Source: an uncultured Bacteroidales bacterium (GTDB lineage Bacteria; Bacteroidota; Bacteroidia; Bacteroidales; Salinivirgaceae). Taken from it: 64,000 bases of DNA. The notes beneath the pieces were generated by a model. That model searched no databases. It had not been told where the DNA came from and saw only the letters and a list, made by a program, of their open reading frames with translations. The first letter of the stretch is position 1. The number at the start of each line of letters is the position of its first letter. The DNA is taken from contig CALJOM010000006.1 of assembly GCA_937981765.1 (NCBI GenBank), positions 186,001 through 250,000 on the forward strand, given 5' to 3'. Below are positions 26,001 through 34,123 of this stretch, piece after piece. The position numbers and the translations under genes were made by a program.

Positions 26001-26930
26001 TTAACCAGTAACGATGAGTTAAAACACTGGCTAAAACATTGGCCTTCGAACAGAGAATCTATACAATATGACTCCCAAAATCCCACAAAGGACGGAAAAA
26101 TCATCTGGGCCCATACCACCGTTACCCCGGTTCGTGGGGCTAATGGTCAAATTTACAGATTTATAGGCGTCGATAGTGATATTACCCGGCTTAAACAAGC
26201 TGAGGAGGAAATTGCCTGGCAAAAACAAGAATTGGAAAAACTGAATGCAACCAAAGACAAGTTCTTCAGTATAATCGGCCATGACCTGAGAAGTCCTTTT
26301 GGCAATTTTGTTGGAATAACTAACCTCTTGCTTCAAAATTTTCATTCATACAATAAAGAGCAACTGTTACAATTCATCATACGACTTAACCGCTCAGCTC
26401 AGAATAGTTACAGCTTGCTTGAAAACTTACTGGCGTGGGCGCGTAGTCAACGAAACAGTGTGGAATTGAACATTCAGCATAATAATCTCTCTTCCCTCAT
26501 CAGGGAATGTGTAGAATTGTTGGCACCATTTGCCGAAAGAAAAAATCTGGAAATAATATCCGAATTTCCGGAAACTGTCGATGTATTGTGCGACGATGAT
26601 TCTATCCGGCTTGTAATTAGAAACTTACTATTCAACGCATTAAAATATACTCCTTCCGGAGGTAAAATCACTATCAAAGTTTTTGTACAAGACAAGAAGG
26701 CCGTTGTTCAGGTTATCGATACAGGAGTTGGAATTTCAGAAGAAAATCTGAAGAAATTGTTCCGTATCGATATCGTACATTCAACCCTAGGTACCGATAA
26801 CGAACGCGGAACCGGCTTAGGGCTAATTCTCTGCGCCGATTTTGTTCAAAGAAACAAGGGCGAAATAGGGGTTGTCAGCAAAGAAGGAAGTGGGAGTACA
26901 TTTTGGTTTTCATTACCAGCTCTGTATTAG
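23046..26930 (+). CDS. Propeller/Y_Y_Y sensor histidine kinase with two PAS domains
   Basis: A 1294-residue membrane sensor. A signal sequence or anchor is followed by a long periplasmic part with two-component propeller repeats (about 30-650), a Y_Y_Y domain (about 675-740), a transmembrane helix (about 745-770), coiled coil, PAS (about 805-915), PAS (about 938-1050), HisKA with phospho-His1079 (SIIGHDLRSPFG), and HATPase (about 1170-1290; NLLFNALKYTP, DTGVGIS, GTGLGL). Architecture resembles Bacteroides hybrid two-component systems, but receiver and AraC parts are missing; the upstream LytTR regulator replaces them. Such propellers usually sense oligosaccharides, yet no polysaccharide locus is adjacent, so the ligand is unknown. 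Confidence 0.88.
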   Translation: MVKGRTFINLLFFLGVFLTTVDGHSFLGKRIVRTYLPSDYSGGTQNWAICADTNNWLYFGNQGILIYDGFWWNKAVTRNGSAVRAITLGPDGKIYYGAINEFGVLSVDSKGKYSVEVLSNDIEFKRPDVWSLHAVGKQQISFQTENRIFIFNGKTFKTIDPEGSFFYLTYKVDQTLWALDVGVGLQMITDTALVFISGSEFLKNQRLEALLTDSKNTLTFILRSGKIYRAEYDNKPSLRNLRELPLLTNAPTTTLGLYTGYQFSDELIAIGTTQQGLLLIDTLGNVKYNANINNQLLSDAVYAIHVTPDGVMWLAQDMGIALIEMGPEISLWDHTLGLKGTVYKLLIFRNKLYAATSYGLFVTESKPVTGEPHRFRQIEGLRSQTWDIAFLSSQKDTILLAAAGDGFYQITSRAQKISETNSCYSLAVCQKSKNPVVMLGHGKGISFFEYRNNSFVELPIRADIQASVRKMLIDNQDQVWVSTPYTGIASFSLQEVQKLKPIIPLSKYALDSAESFRLADLAILNNELMVIINGRLFKPIKETLTLKPSYSLNKFLKERDIPLGIIQFDHNTNTAWINGEYKIQNFGNPDFSIEHIPINRFDISFIHQFLVSGDHLFFATEKGLYGINIRNFIPQSKLNPPIVRGIYTSADSIFFIAKPQPISFRFPVRNLKLQFSSSNYLAGEKIRFRFRLNGFEKEYSQIENQFEKTYSNLLPGNYQFVIFTIDGYGRVSSPTYLNFTVEAPWYLTIYAIIIYLSAIVVMITIIIRRRTKRLHSIRKYLQEEVRERTREIARQHQQLKKLSLIVEKADNAVSVFSKEGKLLWCNNAFTRIYGYTVDEFIATKGKQIFSTHESPQVREAYEQCLQTKQTVRYEFFTLNRFEEGIWIQTTLTPILDKNNQIKQLIAIDTDVTNLKNADEEIRFQKEQLERINAELIELSIIAQETDNAVVVSDKDGFIIWVNRAYTKIYGYTTEEMVSAKVNILDLTSNDELKHWLKHWPSNRESIQYDSQNPTKDGKIIWAHTTVTPVRGANGQIYRFIGVDSDITRLKQAEEEIAWQKQELEKLNATKDKFFSIIGHDLRSPFGNFVGITNLLLQNFHSYNKEQLLQFIIRLNRSAQNSYSLLENLLAWARSQRNSVELNIQHNNLSSLIRECVELLAPFAERKNLEIISEFPETVDVLCDDDSIRLVIRNLLFNALKYTPSGGKITIKVFVQDKKAVVQVIDTGVGISEENLKKLFRIDIVHSTLGTDNERGTGLGLILCADFVQRNKGEIGVVSKEGSGSTFWFSLPALY

Positions 26931-26981
26931 TTTGTATTTATAAACGAACTCTCTATAACAAAAGTTTCGTGGCTTTAAAAT

Positions 26982-27527
26982 TCATTTCCCAGTTATCCAG
27001 GAAATAATTTCAGGCGATTTTGGGCTGGTTCTAGGTGAAATTGACTTTACAAGATTACCATTCTCATCTATCAAAAATTTTTGAAAATTCCAGCTTACCT
27101 CGTTGTCGGAAACCCCATTTTTCGATTTTTGCGTTAACCATTGATACAAAGGATGAATATCTCTCCCTTTGACAGATATTTTGGCCATCATAGGAAAGCT
27201 AACTCCATAGTTTTGGGTGCAAAATTCTAAAATCTGTTCATTGGTGCCTGGTTCTTGATTGAGGAAATTATTGGCAGGAAAACCAATTATAACAAATTTG
27301 TCACCACCATATTCCTTATAAAGTGATTCCAACTCGGTATATTGAGGAGTTAGACCACATTTCGATGCAGTATTGACAATCATTACCTTTTTGCCTTTAA
27401 GCTGGGAAAAGGCAAACGGATTACCATAAATATCGGTAACCACAAAATCGTGAAAACTTACAAGCTGTGCCATAATAGTTGCGTGTAAAGCCAGGAGTAT
27501 TGATAATGTAAGCAATTTGTTTTTCAT
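26982..27527 (-). CDS. Exported glutathione peroxidase-family protein
   Basis: A 181-residue thiol peroxidase with signal peptide (cleavage near IMAQ). The peroxidatic Cys57 is in NTASKCGLTPQY, and VSWNFQKFL supplies the Trp/Asn of the active site. The usual FPCNQFGxQEPG reads FPANNFLNQEPG, so the position of the catalytic Gln is Asn and the nearby Cys is absent; this variant is common in Bacteroidota and the enzyme probably uses thioredoxin-like reductants in the periplasm. It converges with the sensor kinase gene. Confidence 0.85.
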   Translation of the reverse strand: MKNKLLTLSILLALHATIMAQLVSFHDFVVTDIYGNPFAFSQLKGKKVMIVNTASKCGLTPQYTELESLYKEYGGDKFVIIGFPANNFLNQEPGTNEQILEFCTQNYGVSFPMMAKISVKGRDIHPLYQWLTQKSKNGVSDNEVSWNFQKFLIDENGNLVKSISPRTSPKSPEIISWITGK

Positions 27528-27769
27528 GGTAAATGTTTTAGACTTTTTGTTGGTATTACATAAATTTGATGCGCACTTTTGGTTATTAATCTTCTCATTC
27601 TCGATAATTGTCTATTGTAAAAATCAAAACATCGCAAGTATCTATCTAACAATCGAAAGAGAAAATTGTTTGCCAAAAGATCCAGGCTGTTATGAATGGG
27701 CATTGTCTGGGGTGTTTCGGTAAATTGCTGTAGTTCTATTCATGCCCTTTTAGGTTTTCTTAGTTTGCG

Positions 27770-27812
27770 AAAATAAAAAAGGCTGCTTTGGAGAAAAGCA
27801 GCCTTTTTTATT
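27770..27812 (-). terminator. Bidirectional Rho-independent terminator after the PpiD-like gene
   Basis: Stem GGCTGCTT / AAGCAGCC (27781-27803) with T-rich tracts on both strands. It lies directly after the PpiD-like stop on the minus strand. The remaining bases between 27528 and 27769 hold no gene I can support. Confidence 0.88.
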
Positions 27813-27825
27813 TTATGGTCGTTAA

Positions 27826-29931
27826 CTATTGATAGCGAATTCTATTGTCTAAAATTTCGGAAGCATCTTTTAAAACCTTCATTACTTCAGAGCTGACTCG
27901 CATGCGAATATTTCTTGCCAGATTAATTTTTTCCATTTCGAAGGCCAAATTTTGAGGTTCGGCAATATTTGCTGTGATTAATTGCAGAACATAAACCCCG
28001 GCATTTCCATCAATAGGTTTCGACAATTGTCCTTGTTGAAGTGCAACGGAAATTCCATTGATTTTGGCTTCAATTCCTATACCCGGTATGCTGAAGGATG
28101 CAAATGTTAACCCACGAATTTCTTTAACATTAGCATTAAGTTTTGCTGCAGCTTCCTCTAGGCTGGAAGTTTCTTTCAATGCCTGAGAAACTTTAGCTAT
28201 TAGTTGTTGAGCTTTTTTCTCCTTTCTTACTTCAAACTCAATGGATGCTTTCACATCGTCAAACGATGCGTAGCCTTTTTCGCGGAGTTTTTTAAGTTTA
28301 GCAACTACATAGTTGTCTCCAAGTTCAAAAATCGGAGAGTTATTTTCGCGATAGGTAATTAACTTTCCTTCCGAAGCGTAGAAAGCTTCACGGATTAAAG
28401 GTCTGGCATGACCTAAACCACGAATTTCGCGTGAAGTTTCGGTTAGTTCGTTGGCAATTCTTTTCACCAGTCCGGCATTTTCAATAGCTTTGTCAAAGTC
28501 GTTAGTAGCATTTATGCTAGCAGCAAACGATCCTGCATTTCGGAACACCATGGTCCTTGTTTGATCGCTTGGGGAAATGGTTCTAACAAGGGTGGCTATC
28601 TGAATTTTCGTTTGTTCTTTTCCACGATCAATAACCTGAATTATATGGAACGCATTATCGGACATTTCAAGAATGGTTTCACCTTTTTTTGTGGTAAGAA
28701 CATTTTGTGCAAACCCAAGATTCTCAACCTTAATCCATTGAGGTTTAACGCTTTCGGGGTCTGAACTGTAGGACGCAAACGATTCAATTTTACTTCCCTT
28801 TTTAACTAGGTTTAAAAGGCTATCGGCAAGAGATTTTTTTGCAGCTACCTCTTCTTGACGCTGAGGAACAATAATAATTTGGCTAACGTAAATAGAGTCT
28901 GGTAGAGGTTGTTTCTTTACCAGTTTCGATAATTTGAAGGTTTCTCCATCGCGGTACGGGCCATAAATATCGCCTTCAGAAAGAGTAAACATCAAAGAGT
29001 CGATGAATTTATTGGGATATTCTCCCTTTTTGTAGAATTTTTCGTCGAAATTATTATCGGAATTTGCATTGACATAGGTAGCATTATCTTTAGCTTCCTT
29101 GAATTCATTCTTTAATTCATCAAGTTCTGCAAAGAGCATTTCCATGTCCGATTGGGTAGCAGAAACAGGGAATACAACGTATTCTATATCGATAGATTTT
29201 TCCTGCTTGTATTTTTGAAGGTTCTTTTTGTAATAGTCCATCAGTTCTTTTTCCGATAAAGAAATAAGACTATCGGAAATGGTTGTGTAGGATAAAAACA
29301 ATGCGTTTAGATCGTACTTGTTGGCTTTTTCAGCGGCTGATCTTTTTGCAAAGAAATCGGGAATATAAATCCCCTGGCTAATTGCAGAATAGTATTTATT
29401 TTGTTGACGCTGTTGGAGCAAATATTCTTCAAAGGCCATCCATGCTTTTCTTGATTTTCCTGAAGGATCATTATCAAGGTTTTGGAGAAATGTAATTACT
29501 CGGTTTGGATCGAATGTGCCTGTTTCTGGATTCTGAAATAGTGGAATATTTTTTATCTCAGGGTGGACATTGTTCCCTTGAACCATGTCGAATAGCTCTT
29601 CAGCGGAAACTTTTATTCCTGTTGCCTCAAGTTGCTCCGATAGAATAATTTTCTCTATCAGTTGATCCCAAACTTGTTGTTGAATCTGAGCATAGGTGGC
29701 TTCGTCAAGAGAAGAGACTCCTAGCTGACGTTTGGTGTTTTCAACAGCGTCTTCAATGCGCTGTTGATATTCAAAATAGGATATTTTGTTCCCGTTTACT
29801 TTTGCAATTTCCGGTTGTTCTCTTACCGATCGTTTATAGAACAAGTCTCCCAAAATAAACGAGAGTAGCGCAATGCCTATTATGGCTATCAGCAATCCTG
29901 CCTGGTTTCTTATTTTCTCTAATGCTGCCAT
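27826..29931 (-). CDS. PpiD/SurA-like periplasmic peptidyl-prolyl isomerase
   Basis: A 701-residue membrane-anchored foldase. It starts MAALEKIRNQAG, has one transmembrane helix (about 12-32), a SurA/PpiD-type chaperone helix domain with VNGNKISYFEYQQRI, and a parvulin-type rotamase region around residues 345-450 (YVSQIIIVPQRQEEVAAKKSLADSLLN). A second rotamase-like module appears nearer the C-terminus. It should assist folding of outer-membrane and exported proteins. Size and organisation agree with Bacteroidota PpiD-like proteins. Monocistronic by appearance, with a strong terminator. Confidence 0.88.
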   Translation of the reverse strand: MAALEKIRNQAGLLIAIIGIALLSFILGDLFYKRSVREQPEIAKVNGNKISYFEYQQRIEDAVENTKRQLGVSSLDEATYAQIQQQVWDQLIEKIILSEQLEATGIKVSAEELFDMVQGNNVHPEIKNIPLFQNPETGTFDPNRVITFLQNLDNDPSGKSRKAWMAFEEYLLQQRQQNKYYSAISQGIYIPDFFAKRSAAEKANKYDLNALFLSYTTISDSLISLSEKELMDYYKKNLQKYKQEKSIDIEYVVFPVSATQSDMEMLFAELDELKNEFKEAKDNATYVNANSDNNFDEKFYKKGEYPNKFIDSLMFTLSEGDIYGPYRDGETFKLSKLVKKQPLPDSIYVSQIIIVPQRQEEVAAKKSLADSLLNLVKKGSKIESFASYSSDPESVKPQWIKVENLGFAQNVLTTKKGETILEMSDNAFHIIQVIDRGKEQTKIQIATLVRTISPSDQTRTMVFRNAGSFAASINATNDFDKAIENAGLVKRIANELTETSREIRGLGHARPLIREAFYASEGKLITYRENNSPIFELGDNYVVAKLKKLREKGYASFDDVKASIEFEVRKEKKAQQLIAKVSQALKETSSLEEAAAKLNANVKEIRGLTFASFSIPGIGIEAKINGISVALQQGQLSKPIDGNAGVYVLQLITANIAEPQNLAFEMEKINLARNIRMRVSSEVMKVLKDASEILDNRIRYQ

Positions 29932-30111
29932 GTTAGTAAGTTAAAAATACGTTATACAATTTTAGGGCACGAAATTAGCAAAAATCATTTATTCCCACAA
30001 TCGAATGTAATTACATTTTTTACGAACTCCTCATAAACATAAGAAGTGGTCCCTTTCGGAAACCACCTCTACTGTCTAACCAAAACCAAAATTGCTATGA
30101 AAAAGCCTCTT

Positions 30112-31302
30112 TTATTTCATTTTTTTTCGAATTTCTTTTGGTACTCCATTGTTGTTTACCCCAAAAGATATTGTTTTAAATTTAACATACGCTTCAGATG
30201 CAAATAGGAAGCCTTCGTATTTATTCTTTTCAACTCCCCAACTGTTCTTTACTTTATAATACTTTTTCCCATTTTGATCTACATATATACCCACAATTTG
30301 CATGCCATGATCATCGGTTGTTTTATAATTATCGAACTCTTTTTGCCGAAGTTGTTGTGTAATGGTTTTCTCCGGAACGGGATTTTCAAAACTGTACATT
30401 TGTTTCTGGCGCTCCTCTTCGCTCATGGCTTCCCAGCGTAGTCGCTCGCTTCCCGAAAGCTCCTCGATATCGGTTTCCGGTACTATAGCCAGCCCGTTTT
30501 TCCACGAGAATCCTTTTTCACTTACATCGGCAGCCCATGATATGGTATAACCGTTTCTCAATGCGTTGTCAATAATTTCAATCATTTCGTCAATAGTTAC
30601 GTTGAAGAAACTTTTCCACATCCAGTTGTCGGGTACTTCCAGAATAAAGTAGCTGTAAAAAGGATGGTGGGTAAAAGAAGTAAAATACGAATAATCTTTG
30701 GCCTTTATTGGTACAAATGTTTTAGCAAATGCCTGGGGTGTATACGTTTCCCCTTGATAGATAAACTTTTCGGGAATAGGGCCTAGATAAGTGTCTAAAA
30801 TTGCATTGAAGCCGGCTTTCCATGCAGTGCTTAATTCTTTGTTTGGATTTTTAATAATTGCGTCAACGTAGGATTTCAGTACGGCATCGAGTTCTCCATG
30901 AACATGTTTTTTGGTTCCGTAAGATAGCCCCGGGTATGCTTCTTCAGGTAGTGCACCATATTTTGCAATTATATCTATTGCGTCGTTGAGTGCTCCTCCT
31001 CCTGCAAACGTACAATTCCCATGCATTCGAACGTAGCGCTCGGCTTTCTCTTCGTAGGCTTTTCTTACTATATACATTTCGCTTAAATCCACCAACGGTT
31101 TTCCCATTCTCAATAATTCGCTTTCTATCATTGCGTTGGTTGCAAAACTCCAGCAAGTTCCACTACGATGTTGGTCTTTTACCGGAGAGGAGGCTACTTC
31201 TACAACTTTAGAAAAAACATAACCCTTTTTGGTTGTATCTGCTTGTCCGAAGGCTGTGCTGATAAGTGTGATACTAAGGGCTAAAACAACTAGTGACTTC
31301 AT
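30112..31302 (-). CDS. Exported C1-family cysteine peptidase (aminopeptidase C / bleomycin hydrolase-like)
   Basis: Papain-fold peptidase of the C1B group. ATG at 31302 gives a clear signal peptide (MKSLVVLALSITL, cleavage near AFGQ), so I prefer it to the upstream ATG at 31344. Catalytic Cys is in DQHRSGTCWSFA, His in TTDDHGMQIVG and Asn in KVKNSWG. The mature protein is about 375 residues. Canonical bleomycin hydrolases are cytosolic, so the signal peptide points to periplasmic or surface peptide degradation, fitting a peptide-feeding organism that also has a DPP11-like enzyme. Confidence 0.88.
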   Translation of the reverse strand: MKSLVVLALSITLISTAFGQADTTKKGYVFSKVVEVASSPVKDQHRSGTCWSFATNAMIESELLRMGKPLVDLSEMYIVRKAYEEKAERYVRMHGNCTFAGGGALNDAIDIIAKYGALPEEAYPGLSYGTKKHVHGELDAVLKSYVDAIIKNPNKELSTAWKAGFNAILDTYLGPIPEKFIYQGETYTPQAFAKTFVPIKAKDYSYFTSFTHHPFYSYFILEVPDNWMWKSFFNVTIDEMIEIIDNALRNGYTISWAADVSEKGFSWKNGLAIVPETDIEELSGSERLRWEAMSEEERQKQMYSFENPVPEKTITQQLRQKEFDNYKTTDDHGMQIVGIYVDQNGKKYYKVKNSWGVEKNKYEGFLFASEAYVKFKTISFGVNNNGVPKEIRKKMK

Positions 31303-31558
31303 ATTTTTGAGGTTTAAATTGTAAATCTCATACAAAAATATCAATTTTGATACCTTTGGTAAGTTTTTTGGTTAAAATATGGAGTGGTGGCTCTTGTTTT
31401 TGTTTTTAGATCATTGATTATGTGTTGAGTATGTTTTTTTTAAAGTGTGTCCCAACCTTAGAGTTAAATTTATGAACGAAAACGAACATTTGTGTATATT
31501 GGGTAATAATTATGTTTATGATTGACGAGAACCAACATAGTTTAACATTTATGACATC

Positions 31559-32092
31559 ATGAAACAACTGGCTAGCATATTTGTTCCGTTAATGCTCGTA
31601 ATGTCCATGACAGTTCTTAGGCCTCAGTCGTTATACGGACAGTACGACAAAGAAGGTTACACCTTAGAGGCTAAGCTTAAGATGCCGCGTGTTCGAAAAC
31701 CTGAAGTTCAGGAATTGATGCTCGATCCCCACAACCGATTTCTTATAGTTACTTTTAGTACCTATCCTACTCATGTACTTTTTTATGATCTTAAAACATG
31801 GGAGTTGGCAAAAGAGTACATGATTCCGGAATGGTTCGATTTGTCGAGCTCATTTTTCGATACAGAGGGGCGTTACTTTTTTATAAGTTATGGCCGATTT
31901 TCATCAAAGTATCGTCGGATTGACTTAACTACCGATGAAATTTCGGTGGTTGAATGTTGGGAAACACCTCGCGGTTGTTTGCCAAAAGAAAATGCTATCC
32001 CCAAAAAAGAGATTTACACTATTGATAGAACCTATTACATCATAATTAATCGCTTGAATAATAAGGAAGTATTGGTTTTTAAAAAGAATTAG
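31559..32092 (+). CDS. Secreted protein of unknown function
   Basis: A 177-residue protein with signal peptide (cleavage near LYGQ). The mature region resembles a few blades of a beta-propeller (MLDPHNRFLIVTFS, FFDTEGRYFFISYG) but is too short for a full propeller. I do not recognise a family. It starts the plus-strand run with the two DUF3857-type genes, 29 bases upstream of the first, and may be co-transcribed with them. Confidence 0.6.
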   Translation: MKQLASIFVPLMLVMSMTVLRPQSLYGQYDKEGYTLEAKLKMPRVRKPEVQELMLDPHNRFLIVTFSTYPTHVLFYDLKTWELAKEYMIPEWFDLSSSFFDTEGRYFFISYGRFSSKYRRIDLTTDEISVVECWETPRGCLPKENAIPKKEIYTIDRTYYIIINRLNNKEVLVFKKN

Positions 32093-32121
32093 ATTCACCC
32101 TAAACCTTAAATAGCGCAACT

Positions 32122-34086
32122 ATGAAATGGAATTTTCCAGTTTTTTTTGTGGTATTGTTTGCCACGGTAGTAACCCGAGTTTCGGGGGCTGAATTGCATC
32201 CTTATCTGCAATGGGCTCAGAACCAAAAAGTATTTGAAAATTACAATAAGTATCCTTACGTAACCGTTTTCGACTCAATTATTGCTAATGTTCAAAAAAC
32301 GGGGTTAAGTGTTGTTGTGCGGAAAACTCTTTATGGTGTTGTTAATTCCGAAGGCGCATCCAAACTTTCAACGTTGGTACTTGATTACGACCCTTTATCG
32401 GCCGAAATTGTTGTTAAAAATACTTTTATTATTCGGTGTAACGGATTGGTTGAACCTTTTTTCAGTGGAGGCCGCTTGTATGATTATCCGGCACCGGCAC
32501 GAATGATTTACTGGGGTGCTCGTCAAATTATGACCGAACCCGGAAAACTGAATCCCGGCGATTTGGTTTACATTGAGTACGTACGAAAGGGTTTTACCTA
32601 TGCATTATTGTCGGATGACGACCAGCGCTTTATTCCGCCAATGCGAGGTCATTATTACGATATTGTGGAGTTTTTCGATAATTATCCCATCCATTGCAAA
32701 GTTTTTTCGGTAAAACTGCCTAAAACAAAAAAGTTTATTTACAACATCTACCACGCTGATTTTGATGTATCGGTTGCGGAAGTTGGAGATTATACCCAAG
32801 CAACGTTTTCTCTCACAAATATTCTTCCCGTTGAGAAGGAATTCAGGCGTGTGGCCGATTCTGATATAGCCCCCAAAGTTATTGTAACCACCACCGAACG
32901 TTGGGAGGAAAAATCCAAGTGGTTTTACGGCGTTAATGAAGATTTTGGAAGTTTTAAATCTACTCCGGAGATCGATGCAAAAGTGAAAGAAATTCTTAAA
33001 GGAGCTAAGGATGAATTAGACTCTGTTGCCCGACTTAATCGATGGGTTGCCGACGAGATACGGTATTCCGGAATTTCCATGGGACCCGGAGAAGGGTACA
33101 CCCTACACACGGGGGATATGACTTTTATCGATCGTTGTGGTGTTTGCAAAGACAAAGCTGGAATGTTGGTAACCATGCTGCGGGCAGCTGGCTTTGAATC
33201 CTACGCGGCAATGACCATGGCTGGTTCTCGGATTGAAAATATCCCTGCCGATCAGTTTAACCATAGCGTTACGGTGGTGAAACTTCGTAACGGTAGCTAC
33301 ATGCTTCTGGATCCAACCTGGGTGCCTTTTGTTCGCGAAATGTGGTCCAGTCGGGAGCAACAACAAAATTATTTGTTGGGATTGCCTGAAGGGGATATTT
33401 TGCGCGAAACTCAAATTTCGGCTCCTGAAAATCATTACCTTAAAATTTCAAATATGGCAACTATTGATGCCTCGGGAAAAGCTACCGGAGTTTTTGTTAT
33501 TGAGGCTGAAGGGCAAAGCGATGCTACTGTTCGTTCTATATTTACCCGTTCGTTTATGCCATTGTGGGAGTGGAATGTCAGAAAACAACTTCTGGAGTCA
33601 TTTCCCGGAGCGGTTATCGAAAAGGTGGAATTCACCGATCCTTATCTGTATTATTTATATCCGGTATCGATTAAGATTCACTACTCTATAACTGATTTTG
33701 CTGTTGTAGATAAAAAAACAATGATTTTTAAGCCTTTATCGAGCGCCGGGGTGTTTGGTTACGCACAGATGTATGGATCATTTAACGCCACTAAGCCTGA
33801 TCGAAAATATCCTTTTACCGGTAATTGTTCGCAATTGGTTGAAATAAAAGAAAATTACACCTTTGGGGAAAAAATTAAATCCTCTTCTTTTGGGAAATCC
33901 CCGCAATCGTTTAAAGGGACCTTTGTGTCGTTTGCTCAAAGTGTGCGTGTTAAAGGCAAAGAACTTTCCATGTCTGTTATGGAGAAATTTAATCAGCGGG
34001 TGTATCCGGCTGAGGCCTGGAGCGAGTTTTTTCAATTAACTAAAGCCCGAGAGAACTTTAACAAGCCTGTTGTAGTAAAATTTTAG
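32122..34086 (+). CDS. Secreted DUF3857/transglutaminase-like protein
   Basis: A 654-residue exported protein with signal peptide (cleavage near VSGA), a beta-sandwich DUF3857 domain (about 45-240), a transglutaminase-like papain-fold core (about 280-400) and a C-terminal beta domain. The triad is complete: Cys342 in GVCKDKAGML, His381 in FNHSVTVV and Asp397 in LLDPTW. Such proteins may act as envelope peptidases or crosslinkers; substrate unknown. The next gene, 37 bases on, is a related protein that lacks the triad. Confidence 0.82.
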   Translation: MKWNFPVFFVVLFATVVTRVSGAELHPYLQWAQNQKVFENYNKYPYVTVFDSIIANVQKTGLSVVVRKTLYGVVNSEGASKLSTLVLDYDPLSAEIVVKNTFIIRCNGLVEPFFSGGRLYDYPAPARMIYWGARQIMTEPGKLNPGDLVYIEYVRKGFTYALLSDDDQRFIPPMRGHYYDIVEFFDNYPIHCKVFSVKLPKTKKFIYNIYHADFDVSVAEVGDYTQATFSLTNILPVEKEFRRVADSDIAPKVIVTTTERWEEKSKWFYGVNEDFGSFKSTPEIDAKVKEILKGAKDELDSVARLNRWVADEIRYSGISMGPGEGYTLHTGDMTFIDRCGVCKDKAGMLVTMLRAAGFESYAAMTMAGSRIENIPADQFNHSVTVVKLRNGSYMLLDPTWVPFVREMWSSREQQQNYLLGLPEGDILRETQISAPENHYLKISNMATIDASGKATGVFVIEAEGQSDATVRSIFTRSFMPLWEWNVRKQLLESFPGAVIEKVEFTDPYLYYLYPVSIKIHYSITDFAVVDKKTMIFKPLSSAGVFGYAQMYGSFNATKPDRKYPFTGNCSQLVEIKENYTFGEKIKSSSFGKSPQSFKGTFVSFAQSVRVKGKELSMSVMEKFNQRVYPAEAWSEFFQLTKARENFNKPVVVKF

Positions 34087-34123
34087 AATCGTTTAATCTT
34101 TCCCCCAAAAAAAAAATCGACCT

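Noticed and set aside
27517..27723. 68-codon plus-strand ORF between glutathione peroxidase and the PpiD-like gene
   Set aside because: It begins inside the peroxidase start region, has no recognisable domain and no promoter or terminator of its own.
30070..30225. Sequence resembling a Bacteroidota leader and start codon (AACCAAAATTGCT then ATGAAAAAG) on the plus strand
   Set aside because: The frame ends after about 36 codons inside the C1 peptidase gene on the opposite strand, and the codons show no signal-peptide continuation; probably chance or a very old remnant.
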